Source: Candidatus Latescibacterota bacterium (GTDB lineage: Bacteria; JAAXHH01). From it: a DNA stretch of 64,000 bases. Within the stretch, counting starts at the first letter, position 1, and each line of letters starts with the position of its first letter. Positions 8,419-17,292 of this stretch are shown in pieces. Below the pieces are notes generated by a model. The model did no database searches, was not told the DNA's origin, and saw only the letters and a list, made by a program, of their open reading frames with translations. The stretch lies in assembly GCA_022822725.1 (NCBI GenBank), contig JAJEAN010000001.1, positions 1-64,000 of the forward strand. Reading direction: 5' to 3'. Both the position numbers and the translations under genes were made by a program.

Positions 8419-9804
8419 ATGGCGTCGCTACCCACCACGAACAAGGGCTGGCTCGAACTCGGCAACCAGTACCTCTTGAGACATCCGATGCGGACCGCGC
8501 CGCTGGTGCCCGAACGCGGAGACGGGCTCTACATGTGGGACGTGGAGGGCCGGCGTTTCATCGATTTTCAATCGGGCCAACTGTGCGTTACGCTGGGCCA
8601 TTCCCACCCGGATTACGTGAAGGCCCTGTGCGACCAGGCAAAGAAGATCATCCAGGTAGGCACGACCTTCATCGCGCCGTCGGAGGTGCTGCTCGCCAAG
8701 AAGATGGCCGAGATCGCGCCGGACCCGCTGCAGAAGTCCTTCTTCGCCTGTACGGGATCCGAATCCAACGAGATGGCCCTGCGCCTCGTGCGGAAGTACA
8801 CGGACCGCTTCGAGGTAATCGCCCTCATGCGCGGCTATCACGGCCAGTCCTACGGCAGCGCGTCCATCACCGGCCGGGGCGGCATGCTCAGAGAAGGATA
8901 CGGCCCCATGCCCACGGGCGCCTCGTTCATCCCGACGCCTTACGAATATCGCTGCCAGTTCTGCCGGGACGAAGCCTGCTGCAACCTGGGATGTGCGGAC
9001 GCGGCGGAGAACGTGATCGATTCGTCGACCTCCGGACGGCCCGCGGCCTTCTTCTTCGAACCGCTCATGAGCGCGGCGGGGCAGATCGTGCCCTCCAAGG
9101 AGTGGATCCAGCGGATCGTGGAAATCTGCAAGGAACGGGACATCCTGACCGTGGCGGACGAGGCCCTGACCTGCTTCGGACGGACGGGCAAGTGGTTCGC
9201 CTTCGAGCACTTCGATTTCGTGCCCGATATCGTGACCTGCTCCAAGGGCCTCGGCGGTGCCGTGCCCCTGTGCGCGGTCATGACCAGCGCGGAGATCGCG
9301 GACGCCGCGGTGGCCAAGGGATTCATGCCCTTCTCGTCCCACGCCGGGGACCCGCTCCTCTGCGAGACGGGACTGGCCAATATTGAAATCGTCGATCGAG
9401 AGAACCTGGTGGAAAACGCCCGGGTCGTGGGCAACTACTTCATGGACCGGCTCAAGGTCATGGAGTCCGAGTACGAGATCGTGGGCGAGGCCCGCGGACT
9501 CGGCCTCTGCCTGGGACTCGAACTCGTGACGGACAAGCAGAGCCGGCAGCCCAACTTCGATGGCGCCGCCATGGTGACGGAGTATTGCTACGAGAACGGC
9601 CTCTGGCTGCCCATCGTGCCCAGGATGCGCGACAAAGATCCGCTCAGCCTGCGCTTCATGGAGCTGTCGGGCTCCCAGGTCCTGCGGTTCATGCCGCCGA
9701 TCACCATCACCGAGGCCCAGATCGACGAGTCCCTCGAGATCATCGAGGCCGGCGTACGCATCGCAGAAGAACGGACGGCGCGGGTGGCCCCGGCGGTGGT
9801 GTAG
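8419..9804 (+). CDS. Class III (acetylornithine/GABA-type) aminotransferase
   Basis: This is a 461-residue PLP enzyme of fold type I, class III. ATG 8419 has AGGAGA six bases upstream. Seen motifs: the pyridine-binding block VADEALTCFGRTG and the Schiff-base lysine in TCSKGLGG (K276). There is a substrate-side insertion YRCQFCRDEACCNLGC with five clustered cysteines, a segment class III enzymes usually have but rarely so Cys-rich. Closest in feel to 2,2-dialkylglycine decarboxylase or omega-amino-acid transaminases; the substrate is not resolved. It has its own strong promoter. The HAD gene follows 60 bases downstream. Confidence 0.88.
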   Translation: MASLPTTNKGWLELGNQYLLRHPMRTAPLVPERGDGLYMWDVEGRRFIDFQSGQLCVTLGHSHPDYVKALCDQAKKIIQVGTTFIAPSEVLLAKKMAEIAPDPLQKSFFACTGSESNEMALRLVRKYTDRFEVIALMRGYHGQSYGSASITGRGGMLREGYGPMPTGASFIPTPYEYRCQFCRDEACCNLGCADAAENVIDSSTSGRPAAFFFEPLMSAAGQIVPSKEWIQRIVEICKERDILTVADEALTCFGRTGKWFAFEHFDFVPDIVTCSKGLGGAVPLCAVMTSAEIADAAVAKGFMPFSSHAGDPLLCETGLANIEIVDRENLVENARVVGNYFMDRLKVMESEYEIVGEARGLGLCLGLELVTDKQSRQPNFDGAAMVTEYCYENGLWLPIVPRMRDKDPLSLRFMELSGSQVLRFMPPITITEAQIDESLEIIEAGVRIAEERTARVAPAVV

Positions 9805-9864
9805 GCGCCGCGCGCCGCCGATACGCCTTAAGAAACTTCGGTTCAGGCATCCTGATGGACCCTC

Positions 9865-10560
9865 ATGGACACTGCCGTACTCTTCGATCTCGATGACACG
9901 TTGGTGGACCTCCAGTACGCTCGCCGTCACGGACTGCGCGTGGTGCAGGAGATACTGCCGGAGTTGAAACCGGTTCCGCTGGAGGAACTGGAACTCGTCC
10001 ATGACAAGGTATTGCGGGCCAACTACCTGCGCATGTTCGATGATGGCCTGTCGGACGAGGAAGCAGGCCGTGAGCACATGCGCGGTATCTGCCGGTACTA
10101 CCAATTGGATACTAACGCGGCGGCAGAGGCGGCAGATGGCTACCTGCGAGCGCTACAGGCAAACTGGCGACTGGTTCCGGGTGTCGAGGCGTTGCTCGAG
10201 GCCCTGCGGGGACAGATGAAGATCGGCGTCGTCACCAATGGCCGCGCTCTGGAACAACGGGACAAGCTGGAATTCTTCGACCTCCTGCCGCTCGACGTCC
10301 TGGCCATATCGGAGGAAGTAGGCGCGTTAAAGCCGGATCCGGTGATTTTCCAATACGCTTTTGAAGGACTTGGCGTGCGGAAGGCCACGATGATCGGGGA
10401 TTCGTGGGAGAATGATATTCTGGGCGCCACCGGAATCGGGATGGATGCGATCTGGCTGAACCGCTACCGGCGTACTTGTCCCGATCCTTCTCTCGCCGTC
10501 GAGATCGGCGGGTTCGAACCCGTTGAAAACATCCTGCAGATGCTGAAATGCAGATGCTGA
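9865..10560 (+). CDS. HAD-superfamily hydrolase (subfamily IA)
   Basis: This is a 231-residue HAD phosphatase with motif I FDLDDTLVD at the N-terminus, motif II VVTNG, motif III lysine in LKPDPVIF, and motif IV IGDSWENDILGA. The helical cap between motifs I and II is the IA type, as in phosphoglycolate phosphatase or pyrimidine 5'-nucleotidase. The substrate is probably a small phosphorylated metabolite. The last residues (QMLKCRC) come from a 14-base tandem duplication. Without it the protein would end QMLK, four residues earlier. Confidence 0.88.
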   Translation: MDTAVLFDLDDTLVDLQYARRHGLRVVQEILPELKPVPLEELELVHDKVLRANYLRMFDDGLSDEEAGREHMRGICRYYQLDTNAAAEAADGYLRALQANWRLVPGVEALLEALRGQMKIGVVTNGRALEQRDKLEFFDLLPLDVLAISEEVGALKPDPVIFQYAFEGLGVRKATMIGDSWENDILGATGIGMDAIWLNRYRRTCPDPSLAVEIGGFEPVENILQMLKCRC

Positions 10561-10564
10561 AATG
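10537..10564 (+). repeat. 14-nt tandem duplication across a stop codon
   Basis: CAGATGCTGAAATG occurs twice in immediate succession. In a single-copy ancestor the HAD gene would have stopped at AAA-TGA. The duplication shifts that stop out of frame and adds CRC before a new TGA. Confidence 0.85.
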
Positions 10565-10607
10565 AACGCCATCGTAAAACCGGTAATATACAAGTCAAAA
10601 CGTTGTA

Positions 10608-11285
10608 ATGTCCTTCCTTCCCAGTGACTTCCACAACCTGCTCCGATATGACTCGCTGACTTTCGACAGCGGCCTGGCGGCCGCTTTCACGGTAGGATAC
10701 CGCCTCGAAGACCGACCCGAGGATGTATGGAGCGCCCGGTTCACGAAGTTCAAATTCGATCCCGACGATGCTACGACCGAGGGCGCGGCGCGGCTCATGG
10801 CTCACGCGGGCCGCATCCTTGTTCGCGGTCTTGGGCTGAATCCCGGCAAGACGGTCTTTGCTCCTGCTCTTCGCTCCGGGGAGCAAGTCGCTGATCCGGA
10901 TGGCGTGATCGCTTTGCTTGCACGTCGCTGCGCGGGAGCCTGTCGGTATCAGCCGGAGCTGCTGCAGAAAGAACCCCACCTGTCCACAGGAAGAGGGGGA
11001 TTGGATCCTGCATTTCGTGAATTGTTGCTGGAGGAGGCAGGCTACCGCTCCGCCTCTGCGGGTGACGCCGAGACGATCATTATCGTAGATGACTTCATAG
11101 CGACCGGAAAGACGCTTTCACTGGCCGCCACCGCGATCCTGGAACGCAACCCGGACACAACCGTGTATGGCTTCGCTTTGGCAAAACCGGAGTGGCACGC
11201 CATGATGCTCGATTGGTATGACGTGGACGTGGGCAACGGCCACATACCCCCGGACTGGTCGGCTATCTGGGCAAACTCCGCGTAA
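10608..11285 (+). CDS. Phosphoribosyltransferase-fold protein
   Basis: This 225-residue protein has a clear type I PRTase PRPP loop: IIIVDDFIATGKTLSLAA (two acidic residues after a hydrophobic strand, then T-G-K-T) near residues 155-172. The N-terminal part (FAPALRSGEQ) is compatible with the pyrophosphate-loop strand. It is not closely like Apt, Hpt, PyrE or ComF, so the substrate is unknown; it may be a double-stranded-DNA-uptake or salvage-type PRTase. The start has no obvious Shine-Dalgarno. Confidence 0.72.
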   Translation: MSFLPSDFHNLLRYDSLTFDSGLAAAFTVGYRLEDRPEDVWSARFTKFKFDPDDATTEGAARLMAHAGRILVRGLGLNPGKTVFAPALRSGEQVADPDGVIALLARRCAGACRYQPELLQKEPHLSTGRGGLDPAFRELLLEEAGYRSASAGDAETIIIVDDFIATGKTLSLAATAILERNPDTTVYGFALAKPEWHAMMLDWYDVDVGNGHIPPDWSAIWANSA

Positions 11286-11405
11286 CCGTCCGCCTGCGCG
11301 ACTGGTCCGGCTCGCTGGTTCCCGACGGTTCCTCAGCGATAGCCTATGGCCCGCCAGTTACCAACGGTTCCTCAGCGGCAGACGAACTCCAGCCGGTAGC
11401 TGTAA

Positions 11406-12887
11406 TCAACCGGACAGGCGCACGAAGATGTACCAGAGCCCGATGGAGATGTAGGTCGCGGTGATGGCGACCATGATGATCCGGGTCAGCGGATGGGGCT
11501 TTGTCCACGAGGGGAAGGCCCGGGGCACGAGCACGTAGTTCAGGTAGATCAGCCCGGGACAGAAGAGCCCCATGGCCAGGAAGGCGATGACGCCCCGTAT
11601 GATGAGCAGGTCCCCCGGCTGCGCCAGGGGCAGCGTGATGGTCGTCAGCAGCGTGAAGACCACGACGAATCCGTAGTACAGCGTGCGGAAGTGGTACCGC
11701 CGCGCCCGTTTCACGTTGGCGTAGATGAAGTCGGCCTGCATCCGGGCGAATCCGTCGGTGGACTGCAGCCAGGCATCGCACAGAAACGCCGCGGCGACGA
11801 TCAGGAAGAGGACCTTGCCGATGGCCCCCCAGCTGACCTCGAAGAAGGCGGACTGCACCACCGCGATTTCCCATCCCTCGGGAACAATGCCCTGCGGCAT
11901 CAGCAGGGCCCACGCCAGCCAGCACATGATGACGGTCGTAACCAGGTTCAACCCAACGCCGAGGCCCGACTCGAGCTTCAGGTACCGCATGAACTTGCCG
12001 TAGTTCTTCCGGTTGGCTTCGTTGTCCTCGAAGGCGTACCCCGTGGCCGAGATGGCCTCTGGCGCGGTGCGCAGGGGGCTGGTGATGCGCCCGATATAGG
12101 CCGACATGCCCACGCCCTTGTCCCGCATCCAGTAGGAGAGAAAGAGCTGGCCGAATCCGCCGGCGCCGGCGAAGACGATGGCCGTGAGCACCGTGGACAG
12201 GTCCGCCGGGTCCCAGTTTGCGGGCTTATGGTAGCCGGGCGTCAGCAGGACGCCGAAGAATTCGCCCGCCACGTCCAGTACCGGCCGCTGGAACACGGCG
12301 AAGGCGATCCCCACCATCGTGATGACGACCACCGCCATGGTGAGCCGCTCCACGATCAGGTAGACCACCCGGCCCATGAACAGGGCGACCAGGTAGATGC
12401 CGATGGTCAGGTAGGCCCAGAAGAGCGACTGGCCGCGGACTGTCCATCCGTAGGGGAACCCGGTGAGCTCGGCCAGGGCGCCGCCGCCCGCCGACGCGTA
12501 GGCGCCGAACCAGATATTTTCGAGAAACACCCCGACCCAGATGGCCGACACGTACCACTTCCCGACGCGGCTGAAGCCGGTCAGCGCCGTCTCGCCCGTC
12601 ATGATCGTATACCGGGCGATCTCCACGTTGACCCAGTACTGCATCAGGGCGGCCGGGATGAGCAGGCCGATGAAGGCCGCGCCGTACTTGGCGGTCAGGT
12701 AGGGCCACCAGATGAGCTCGCCGCTGCCCTGGGCCAGTCCGGCCCACACGATGCCGGGACCAACGTACTTCAGCATGCCGGCGAAGGTGGGCACGGCGGC
12801 CAGCTTCAGGGGCGAGAGGCGGCCGAGGGGGCGGGTGGCTTCGGTGGCGGTTTCAGCGGGCATGAAGTGGGATCCGAGATTGGGCAT
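11406..12887 (-). CDS. Nramp-like membrane transporter
   Basis: This 493-residue polytopic membrane protein has about 11 hydrophobic segments. TM1 reads GPGIVWAGLAQGSGELIWWP. In canonical Nramp Mn/Fe transporters this segment carries DPGN metal-ligand residues, here replaced by GSGE. The remainder (SYWMRDKG, ESGLGVGLNLV) fits Nramp-type APC-fold permeases. The metal-binding substitution suggests a different substrate, as in the divergent Nramp-related groups. I chose ATG 12887 over the weaker TTG at 12920; ATG 12863 is also possible. It faces the PRTase gene tail to tail. Confidence 0.75.
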   Translation of the reverse strand: MPNLGSHFMPAETATEATRPLGRLSPLKLAAVPTFAGMLKYVGPGIVWAGLAQGSGELIWWPYLTAKYGAAFIGLLIPAALMQYWVNVEIARYTIMTGETALTGFSRVGKWYVSAIWVGVFLENIWFGAYASAGGGALAELTGFPYGWTVRGQSLFWAYLTIGIYLVALFMGRVVYLIVERLTMAVVVITMVGIAFAVFQRPVLDVAGEFFGVLLTPGYHKPANWDPADLSTVLTAIVFAGAGGFGQLFLSYWMRDKGVGMSAYIGRITSPLRTAPEAISATGYAFEDNEANRKNYGKFMRYLKLESGLGVGLNLVTTVIMCWLAWALLMPQGIVPEGWEIAVVQSAFFEVSWGAIGKVLFLIVAAAFLCDAWLQSTDGFARMQADFIYANVKRARRYHFRTLYYGFVVVFTLLTTITLPLAQPGDLLIIRGVIAFLAMGLFCPGLIYLNYVLVPRAFPSWTKPHPLTRIIMVAITATYISIGLWYIFVRLSG

Positions 12888-13101
12888 TGCTATACCGACT
12901 ATGGCATATAGTCCGATCAACGCCGAAGACGAACGATCAGTCGAAAACAGGGAAAGTTGACGGATCCGGTCGAACCGGCATAGTACACGGGGGTGCGAGA
13001 TAGTTCAAGCACAAAAAGGAAATCATACTTGCCTGAATCTACAGGTTTCTCAAGGCCGGTTTCGCAGCCTGCCGCCAGACGAATGTTAAGCTGTAAATCC
13101 G

Positions 13102-13130
13102 TTGACTACCAGCCAGTGCCCTGATAGCTT
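13102..13130 (+). promoter_or_regulatory. Promoter for the small-protein pair
   Basis: TTGACT (13102-13107), a 17-base spacer and TAGCTT (13125-13130) lie just before the AAGGAG of the gene at 13152. Confidence 0.55.
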
Positions 13131-13151
13131 CCAGTTGAAGGAGATCATAAT

Positions 13152-13367
13152 ATGAACGAAAGAAAACCACATAGCTCCAACGATGAAGTAATGGTTGAAA
13201 TCTATTACAAAGACAACAGTATCAAGAACCGGTTGGCCAGACTTGAAGCGTCAGATGATCACATCAGATACCTGATCGAAAGTAACGCAACCTATTTTCG
13301 GTGGATCCTCGGCATTATTCTAGCTGCCTATATTTCAATAATGATCAAACTGGTTTTTATTCCATGA
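13152..13367 (+). CDS. Small coiled-coil/C-terminal TM protein (71 aa)
   Basis: ATG 13152 follows a strong AAGGAGATCATAAT. A charged N-terminal region leads into a short helix NRLARLEASDDHIRYLIE, then one TM (WILGIILAAYISIMIKLVF). The layout and the RLxRLE...KL-F pattern match the 50-residue protein at 5542, suggesting a local paralogous family. No known domain is recognised. A second small gene starts ten bases downstream, so the two are probably one transcript. Confidence 0.65.
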   Translation: MNERKPHSSNDEVMVEIYYKDNSIKNRLARLEASDDHIRYLIESNATYFRWILGIILAAYISIMIKLVFIP

Positions 13368-13377
13368 GGGATGGGTT

Positions 13378-13581
13378 ATGTCGAAGAAGAAAGGAAGGAT
13401 TCTTGACGTAGACGTCGGCGAGCGTCTCAAAAGTGCGTTAATGGATGTTTTAAGCGACGAAGAGATCGTCGCATTGCGTATGGAAGTTGACGTTGAAGTC
13501 AAGAGTGGATATACCGATAAAGCGTGGTACGCCTGGAAGAGCCCGGTCTGTAACCAAAGTGTCTCCTCCGGAAGCATGTAG
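13378..13581 (+). CDS. Small hypothetical protein (67 aa)
   Basis: It starts at ATG 13378 after GAGGGATGGGTT and encodes a basic, then acidic helical segment (GERLKSALMDVLSDEEIVAL) and a C-terminal region with no recognisable fold. It follows the small TM gene by ten bases and precedes the amidohydrolase genes by 47. No family recognised. Gene status is moderately supported by position and ribosome site. Confidence 0.45.
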   Translation: MSKKKGRILDVDVGERLKSALMDVLSDEEIVALRMEVDVEVKSGYTDKAWYAWKSPVCNQSVSSGSM

Positions 13582-13628
13582 CGAAACAACTTGCTCGCAA
13601 CGCGAAACGCCCTGAAAGAGACAATGCC

Positions 13629-14477
13629 ATGGTGGACTTCCCCATTGTCGACACCCACGTTCATCTCTGGGACCCGAATCATCTGAGGTACAGCTGGCTG
13701 GACGATATCCCCCTGCTGAACCAGCGGTACCTGCTGGAGGAATACCGGCAGGCCTGCGGAGCGGTTCAGGTGGAGCAGATGGTCTTCGTGCAGTGCGAAT
13801 GCGACGCCGGCCAGCACGTCCAGGAAGCGGAATGGGTTTCCGGACTTGCCCGGCAGGACGGCCGGATCCGCGGGATCGTGGCCAACGCGCCACTCGAGAG
13901 GGGCGGGGCAATCAACGCCGACCTCGAGGCGCTTGCCCGGATTCCCCTGGTCAAGGGCATCCGGCGCCTGCTGCAACCTGAATCCGTTGATTTCTGCCTG
14001 CAGCCCGGGTTCATCGAAGGCGTTCGCCTGCTGCCGTCCCACGGGCTGTCCTTCGATATCTGCATCTTCCACCCTCAGCTGGCGAACGTGATCGAGTTCG
14101 TCCGGCAGTGTCCCGACGTCTCCTTCGTCCTGGACCATATCGGCAAGCCCGACATCAAGAACCAGGTCTTCGACCCCTGGAAAGATGAACTGAGGACCCT
14201 GGCTGAAATGCCCAACGTATGCTGCAAGGTGTCGGGACTGGTCACCGAGGCGGACATGGAACGGTGGACGCCCGAAGACCTGAAGCCCTATATCGACCAC
14301 GTGACCGATTGTTTCGGCATCGACCGGGTCATGTACGGCGGGGACTGGCCGGTCGCCTTCCAGGCCACCGAGTATCCGCGCTGGGTGGAGACCCTGTCCT
14401 GGGCGACCGGCGGATTCTCGGACGCGGAACGGCGCAAGCTGTTTCACGACAACGCCATCTCCTTCTACCGGTTGTAA
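13629..14477 (+). CDS. Amidohydrolase, L-fuconolactonase-like (COG3618 type)
   Basis: This 282-residue TIM-barrel metal hydrolase of the amidohydrolase_2 group has an HxH metal pair in VDTHVHLWDP at residues ~7-16. The barrel strands continue through VLDHIGKPD and end with YGGDWPV, which carries the catalytic Asp. The pattern matches lactonases such as L-fuconolactonase and 2-pyrone-4,6-dicarboxylate lactonase. It is the first of three tandem amidohydrolases; its stop directly abuts the next ATG. Likely role: hydrolysis of a sugar- or aromatic-derived lactone. Confidence 0.85.
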   Translation: MVDFPIVDTHVHLWDPNHLRYSWLDDIPLLNQRYLLEEYRQACGAVQVEQMVFVQCECDAGQHVQEAEWVSGLARQDGRIRGIVANAPLERGGAINADLEALARIPLVKGIRRLLQPESVDFCLQPGFIEGVRLLPSHGLSFDICIFHPQLANVIEFVRQCPDVSFVLDHIGKPDIKNQVFDPWKDELRTLAEMPNVCCKVSGLVTEADMERWTPEDLKPYIDHVTDCFGIDRVMYGGDWPVAFQATEYPRWVETLSWATGGFSDAERRKLFHDNAISFYRL

Positions 14478-15296
14478 ATGACCCTCGCCTCCCTGCGTCA
14501 GAAACTCCTGCCCGGCGGACCGGCGCTGGACATCCACGTACATCCCCTGAACTGTTTCGGTTCCTATGGGGTTTCGTCGCCCGTGGAGGATGCGGAAAGG
14601 CTCGTCGCCACCGCCCGCCGTTCCGGCGTGACCCGGATGTGCGTGTTCTCCCTGTACGAGACCACCCCTTACGAACCCACGCCCGACCAGTGCCGGCAGG
14701 CCAACGACTACGTGCTGCGGATGCGCGACGCGCGACCCGATGCGATCCTGCCTTTCTGCTATGTCACGCCCGCGTTCCCGGACGAAGCGGTCGCTGAAAT
14801 CGAGCGTTGTGTGGGCAAGCACGCCATGGCCGGGGTAAAGCTCTGGGTGGCGCGGAAAGCGACCGACCCAGGCCTCGACCCGATCATGGAAGCGGCCGTC
14901 TCGAAGGACGCGCCGGTGCTGCAGCACGCCTGGCTGAAGACCACCGGCAACCTGCCCGGTGAATCGACGCCCTTCGACGTAGCCGACCTCGCCCGCCGCC
15001 ATCCCCGGGCGAGGATCATCATGGCCCATCTCAACGGCGTGGGATACCGCGGCATCGAGGCGGTCGCCGACGTGCCGAACGTCGTGGTAGATACCTCGGG
15101 CGGCGATCCGGAAAGCGGCCTGGTCGAAGCGGCCGTCCGGCGCCTGGGCCCGCACCGGGTCGTCTACGGTTCGGACGCGCCCATCCGGCACTTCGGCGTC
15201 ACGATGAACAAGGTCCTGGGGGCGGACATACCGGACGCCGACAGGCGCGCGATTCTATGGGATAACGCGTTGCGGATATTGAAGTTGAATGACTGA
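14478..15296 (+). CDS. Amidohydrolase_2 family TIM-barrel hydrolase
   Basis: This 272-residue protein starts on the base after the upstream stop, implying translational coupling. The metal pair is in LDIHVHPLN. Later blocks are VLQHAWLK, IIMAHLNGVG and YGSDAPIRHFG, the last carrying the conserved Asp. The active site therefore looks complete. It belongs to the ACMSD/uronate-like amidohydrolase_2 group and could be a decarboxylase or a hydrolase. The substrate probably relates to that of its two neighbours. Confidence 0.83.
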   Translation: MTLASLRQKLLPGGPALDIHVHPLNCFGSYGVSSPVEDAERLVATARRSGVTRMCVFSLYETTPYEPTPDQCRQANDYVLRMRDARPDAILPFCYVTPAFPDEAVAEIERCVGKHAMAGVKLWVARKATDPGLDPIMEAAVSKDAPVLQHAWLKTTGNLPGESTPFDVADLARRHPRARIIMAHLNGVGYRGIEAVADVPNVVVDTSGGDPESGLVEAAVRRLGPHRVVYGSDAPIRHFGVTMNKVLGADIPDADRRAILWDNALRILKLND

Positions 15297-15383
15297 AACG
15301 AGAATCGATGTGATGGAAAACGCAGATCATCGACGAAACCTGCCCGGATCGGCCCGACGATCCAGGCTGCCCGGAGATTCGCT

Positions 15384-16139
15384 GTGATCATCGACGTCAA
15401 CGCCTGGACCGGGCCGTGGCCCGCGCTGGTCAACGTGCCGCACGATGCGGCCTCGGTACGGGCCTCACTGCGCGAATACGGTGTCGAACGCATGTTCATG
15501 GCGCCGCTGGCTGCCGCGTGGAGTGCCAACCCGCATCTCTGCAACCGGATCGTCTATGAAGCAGCGGATGCGTATGGCGACATCAGCCCCGTACCGGTCA
15601 TCGACCCGACGCTGCCGACCTGGCCTGCAGAACTGGAGAAGGCGGCGGGACATCGTGCCGTCCGCATGATCAAGCTATTGCCGGGCTATGGAGGGTATGA
15701 CCTGGCCGCGGCGGATGAACTGTTCGAAGAAGCGGGCCGGGCGAACCTGGCCTCGATGGTCCAGATCCGCATCGATGACCCGCGTCGGCATCACCCGATG
15801 GCGATGGTGCCCGATGTACCGGCCGGGGATGTGGTGGAAGCGGCGAAGCGCCATCCCAATCTGAAACTGGTCATCGGCGGAACGAGCGCGGTTGCTTTGA
15901 GAGAATGCGCGGCGCACATCCGCGACCTGCCCGGTCTTTACGCGGATACTTCCCAGGTGGACGGGGTGGACGGCGTGGAGATGCTTGTGGAGGAAGGGCT
16001 CGGAAACAAGCTGCTATTCGGCTCTCACGCCCCGGTTTTCACACCGGCGGCTGCAATAGCGCGCGTGCTTATCGACCTACACGAAGACACGGCCGTGGGT
16101 ATTTTGAAAGAAAACGCGGCGGGATTGCTGGGTGTTTGA
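15384..16139 (+). CDS. Degenerate amidohydrolase_2 homologue lacking HxH
   Basis: This 251-residue protein starts with GTG at 15384. It follows the TIM-barrel pattern of the two preceding genes, with a C-terminal LLFGSHAPVFTP matching the GSDxP block. However, the N-terminal HxH is replaced (DVNAWTG) and the conserved Asp is His (GSHAP). It is therefore probably catalytically altered, either a regulatory or partner subunit or an enzyme using other ligands. It is the third of the tandem set, 87 bases after the second. Confidence 0.75.
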   Translation: MIIDVNAWTGPWPALVNVPHDAASVRASLREYGVERMFMAPLAAAWSANPHLCNRIVYEAADAYGDISPVPVIDPTLPTWPAELEKAAGHRAVRMIKLLPGYGGYDLAAADELFEEAGRANLASMVQIRIDDPRRHHPMAMVPDVPAGDVVEAAKRHPNLKLVIGGTSAVALRECAAHIRDLPGLYADTSQVDGVDGVEMLVEEGLGNKLLFGSHAPVFTPAAAIARVLIDLHEDTAVGILKENAAGLLGV

Positions 16140-16148
16140 TCGGGTGAA

Positions 16149-16186
16149 TTGTATCCAGAAGCTTCCATTGTATCCAGAGGCTTCCG
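16149..16186 (+). repeat. 19-nt tandem duplication downstream of stop
   Basis: TTGTATCCAGAAGCTTCCA is followed at once by a copy with two changes. It lies ten bases past the amidohydrolase stop, between convergent genes. Confidence 0.8.
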
Positions 16187-16212
16187 ATGTACCGCCCGGG
16201 TAATCAAACATC

Positions 16213-16881
16213 TCAGCTCCCCAGTACGGCCCGGATCCATTGGCCGATCTGGTCGATTTCCTGCGGACACACCTCGTGGCCCATGGGATACGCGTGGTAT
16301 TCGGGAACCATGCCCAATCGCCTGAGGGATTCGGCGGCGGCGCGTCCCAGGGATTCATTCAGCATCGGGTCCATCGATCCGTGGCAGACCAGTACGGGAA
16401 TCCCGGACTGAGCCGGATGCACGACGACGCTGTCGGCCGTGGGAAAGTAGGTGGACAGGGCGATGATGCCTCCGATCCGGCTTGAGTACGACAACCCGGC
16501 TTCGAAACCGACCGCGCCACCCTGGGAAAAGCCCGCCAGCAGGATCCGTTCGCTAGGAACGCCCCGATCGATCTCCCGTTGCAACAACGCCTGCACCTTG
16601 CCGGCGGAAGCGCGTAGCCCGGCCGCGTCGATACGACGGGCATCGCCCAACTCCATGATGTCGTACCATGCGGGCATAACCATCCCCTGGTTAATCGTCA
16701 CCGGGATGGATGGCGCCGACGGAAACACGAAGCGGACCGCGTAGGACGCCGGCAGCCCCAGGTGCGGAACAATCGGCACAAAATCGCCTCCGTCCGCCCC
16801 CAGTCCATGAAGCCAGATGATGGATGCGTTGACATCGGCCGAATTGTTGGATACGCGTTCAATAACGGGGAGATCGGTCAT
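16213..16881 (-). CDS. Carboxylesterase/phospholipase-type alpha/beta hydrolase
   Basis: This is a 222-residue alpha/beta hydrolase of the acyl-protein thioesterase/carboxylesterase family. It has the oxyanion region IIWLHGLGADGGDF, nucleophile elbow GFSQGGAVG, the Asp in CHGSMDP and the His in YPMGHEVCPQE. All triad members are present and the length is typical. I chose ATG 16881; a TTG at 16905 gives eight further residues with no fold support. It probably hydrolyses short- to medium-chain esters. It is convergent with the amidohydrolase genes. Confidence 0.9.
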   Translation of the reverse strand: MTDLPVIERVSNNSADVNASIIWLHGLGADGGDFVPIVPHLGLPASYAVRFVFPSAPSIPVTINQGMVMPAWYDIMELGDARRIDAAGLRASAGKVQALLQREIDRGVPSERILLAGFSQGGAVGFEAGLSYSSRIGGIIALSTYFPTADSVVVHPAQSGIPVLVCHGSMDPMLNESLGRAAAESLRRLGMVPEYHAYPMGHEVCPQEIDQIGQWIRAVLGS

Positions 16882-16981
16882 GCAGATATCGAGGTCCTGG
16901 TACAAACTTTTGCACTCGCTTTTTGGGGGATAGCAGGACGGCCGGAGCCGGGGACCAACCTTCTATGGATTCGACACCTCG

Positions 16982-17275
16982 TCAGACCGGTCGCGGTACG
17001 TATCGTTTTACCTTGATCTTATTCTCTCGGGCCTGTGCCTGCGCGATGTCGTAAGCCGCCTGCAGACGTATCCATGTCTCTGTGGTCGAGCCAAAAGCCT
17101 TTGCCAGTCGGACCGCCATGTCGCCGGAAATCCGCGAACGGCAATTCACCAGATTGGAAAGCGCTTGACGGCTGACGCCCAACACCTTCGCGCCTTCGGT
17201 CACACTGAGGTCGAGTGGTTCCAGGCATGAAACGCGCACTACCTTGCCGGGATGTGGTGGGTTCTTCATGGGCAT
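16982..17275 (-). CDS. higA: HigA-family XRE antitoxin
   Basis: This is a 97-residue HigA-type addiction-module antidote. The characteristic N-terminal HPGKVVRV..L is followed by the helix-turn-helix LSVTEGAKVLGVSRQALSNL, then the HigA tail ISGDMAVRLAKAFGSTTETW. AGGA lies six bases before the start. Its partner toxin gene is 17 bases upstream on the same strand and is internally deleted. An intact antitoxin next to a ruined toxin suggests it now acts only as a repressor, perhaps an anti-addiction remnant. The minus-strand promoter lies before higB. Confidence 0.9.
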   Translation of the reverse strand: MPMKNPPHPGKVVRVSCLEPLDLSVTEGAKVLGVSRQALSNLVNCRSRISGDMAVRLAKAFGSTTETWIRLQAAYDIAQAQARENKIKVKRYVPRPV

Positions 17276-17292
17276 TTGCTATCCTGCTTTCT

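Noticed and set aside
8428-10104. 558-codon minus-strand frame opposite the aminotransferase
   Set aside because: Shadow of a PLP enzyme with its own promoter and ribosome site.
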